A stretch of DNA of 6,593 nt from Desulfosporosinus sp. UBA4726 (lineage in GTDB: Bacteria; Bacillota; Desulfitobacteriia; Desulfitobacteriales; Desulfitobacteriaceae), in assembly GCA_002404215.1 (NCBI GenBank), contig DHJG01000235.1, positions 1-6,593 on the forward strand, written 5' to 3'. The notes below the pieces were generated by a model. It saw only the letters and a list, made by a program, of their open reading frames with translations. It was not told the DNA's origin and ran no database searches. The translations under genes and the position numbers were made by a program. Numbering within the stretch: the stretch's first letter is position 1; the number at the start of each line of letters is the position of its first letter. Positions 5,681 to 6,593 of the stretch are shown here, in pieces.

Positions 5681-6307
5681 TTAATTAATCCATAGATTAT
5701 TAAGACTATCCTTATTTTCAAGAATCTTTTCGGCGATCATTGTCCCAACATGATGAAAGTATTTTTCGCTCGTGCTCCGACTAAAATAATTACTGGTTTC
5801 TAAGAACTTATCACTCTCAATCACTCGACGAAGTAAGGGGATCCTATTAGTTGTGTTTATATCAAATTTTTCAACTGATAGTTCAAATTCATCCTTCAAG
5901 ATGGAAGCTGCCCAATACTTAGGCCCTTTTTTAGGTGTAATCTCGTAGACACGCCTTACAAATTCATGTGGGAATGCACCAAAAGAAATAAGGATCTTTG
6001 GGTTATGCTCAAGAATAATAGCCCTGAACAACTTAATCTCTGTGGCTACTTCGTTACCCCACCAGTTTAATGTATTAGGAACTATTCCGCAATCGCTAAC
6101 AGCACTCCTGACGTAGATGTTAGTAGTATCAATTCTGGTATGTAATTCTCGATATACTTTGTCCTGTATCACATCTAATACATGTCTCCAAATATCGTGG
6201 ACAACAGTGGGATATTTCGGATTAATCAATAGCCAAATTGGATAGGCTTTTTCTCCTGACTCCCTCTCAGTTAAGGGTATATATTTATTGAAGGTTAGGC
6301 TGGACAA
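5681..6307 (-). CDS. Hypothetical protein, 208 aa, weakly uracil-DNA-glycosylase-like
   Basis: The start is taken as TTG at 6307, because AAAGGAGGG lies 6 bases before it; the longer reading from ATG 6355 has no ribosome binding site. The protein is soluble, with no signal or membrane segment. Residues 64-120 have a layout reminiscent of the uracil-DNA-glycosylase superfamily: a strand NIYVRSAV, an NWWGNEVATE stretch, a helix, then HNPKILISFGAFPHEFVRRV, where 'NPKxxxxxG' resembles the strand and glycine of those enzymes. A C-terminal helical part ends EKYFHHVGTMIAEKI. The catalytic GxDPY and HxS motifs are not evident, so enzymatic activity is not claimed. It appears to be a single-gene unit, flanked by a terminator and by copy 2 of the upstream repeat, which it shares with the exporter operon. 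Confidence 0.7.
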   Translation of the reverse strand: MSSLTFNKYIPLTERESGEKAYPIWLLINPKYPTVVHDIWRHVLDVIQDKVYRELHTRIDTTNIYVRSAVSDCGIVPNTLNWWGNEVATEIKLFRAIILEHNPKILISFGAFPHEFVRRVYEITPKKGPKYWAASILKDEFELSVEKFDINTTNRIPLLRRVIESDKFLETSNYFSRSTSEKYFHHVGTMIAEKILENKDSLNNLWIN

Positions 6308-6313
6308 ATGAAT

Positions 6314-6322
6314 CCCTCCTTT
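6314..6322 (-). promoter_or_regulatory. RBS deciding a TTG start
   Basis: AAAGGAGGG on the - strand, 6 bases before TTG 6307. It lies inside the longer ATG 6355 reading, which has no site of its own, so the shorter form is preferred. Confidence 0.65.
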
Positions 6323-6382
6323 CAGTATAAATGGGAACTGTCCAAATGATTCCATGTCTGAAAATATGCAAAGTCTTACTAC

Positions 6383-6422
6383 GATAAAATTCCTTAGCGG
6401 CCTTTCAAGGACGCTTTTTTTA
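6383..6422 (-). repeat. Proximal block of paired upstream repeat, copy 2
   Basis: This is the copy of 4938-4977. It lies 75 bases upstream of TTG 6307, against 80 for copy 1. The hairpin (6396-6404 with 6407-6415) has one internal mismatch and is followed on + by seven T. On -, TTGAAA and TATCGT with a 16-base gap occupy the same promoter-like positions as in copy 1. Confidence 0.75.
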
Positions 6423-6462
6423 ATAAGTCAGACCCCCATGCCGCAGCACGGCACTACTGAAT

Positions 6463-6593
6463 TCCTCCTCTCTTTTAGCTGTGACGATACTCACAAGTAA
6501 AGGTTATCATTGAGGGAAGATTGCGTCTATAGTAAATCGATATCGTGTATATATATTTACACTATGACTAGTTCGCTATATGATGACCTATTG
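6463..6593 (-). repeat. Distal block of paired upstream repeat, copy 2 (runs to window edge)
   Basis: This matches 5113-5243 without gaps. The match continues to the last few bases of the window, so its outer boundary may lie beyond. Only about 40 unconserved bases separate it from the proximal block, against about 135 in copy 1. It contains the conserved TGTGA-N6-TCACA and AGAGGAGG. Confidence 0.8.
6479..6496. promoter_or_regulatory. CRP/HcpR-type palindrome, copy 2
   Basis: CTGTGA-CGATAC-TCACAA keeps both five-base half-sites of the palindrome in copy 1 (5129-5146). The only differences are one outer base and one central base. Confidence 0.45.

Overview
The window looks like chromosomal DNA of a spore-forming, anaerobic Firmicute, most like the Peptococcaceae (Desulfosporosinus/Desulfitobacterium type). 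This is inferred from gene content (a CotJC-type manganese catalase, a TSUP-family anion exporter, a small PQ-loop transporter, a nitroreductase), moderate-to-low GC, strong AGGAGG ribosome binding sites and frequent TTG starts. No rRNA, tRNA, CRISPR array or recognisable insertion sequence is visible.

Left part (1-2230): the end of an AroQ-type chorismate mutase gene on the + strand, possibly the C-terminal domain of a protein that begins outside the window, converges on a CotJC-like manganese catalase on the - strand, with a 14-bp inverted repeat between them. The catalase gene is divergent from a + strand pair: a three-helix SemiSWEET/PQ-loop protein and a nitroreductase-family flavoprotein. 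A strong hairpin at 2179-2205 ends this part.

Middle part (2230-4857): a - strand orphan gene (155 aa, not recognised), a short stretch with a coding-like codon pattern but no gene, then a - strand two-gene operon. A TauE/SafE (TSUP) exporter is followed, with a 4-base ATGA overlap, by a membrane-anchored protein with a large extracytoplasmic domain that I do not recognise. The coupling suggests the two proteins act together in anion (perhaps sulfite, sulfate or organosulfonate) export.

Right part (4858-6593): a gene-poor stretch with a strong hairpin at 5593-5623, and a - strand gene of unknown function (208 aa) with weak resemblance to uracil-DNA-glycosylase-like proteins. The most notable feature is a two-block repeat that lies upstream of BOTH right-hand - strand transcription units, in the same orientation and at almost the same distance from each start codon. 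The distal block (about 130 bp, about 88% identical, with a 40-bp exact run) carries a CRP/HcpR-type palindrome TGTGA-N6-TCACA, a second longer palindrome and a purine-rich AGAGGAGG. The proximal block (40 bp, 22-bp exact run) carries a GC hairpin flanked by seven A/T. This looks like a shared regulatory or leader module that puts the exporter operon and the unknown gene under common control. It could also be a pair of small non-autonomous mobile elements.
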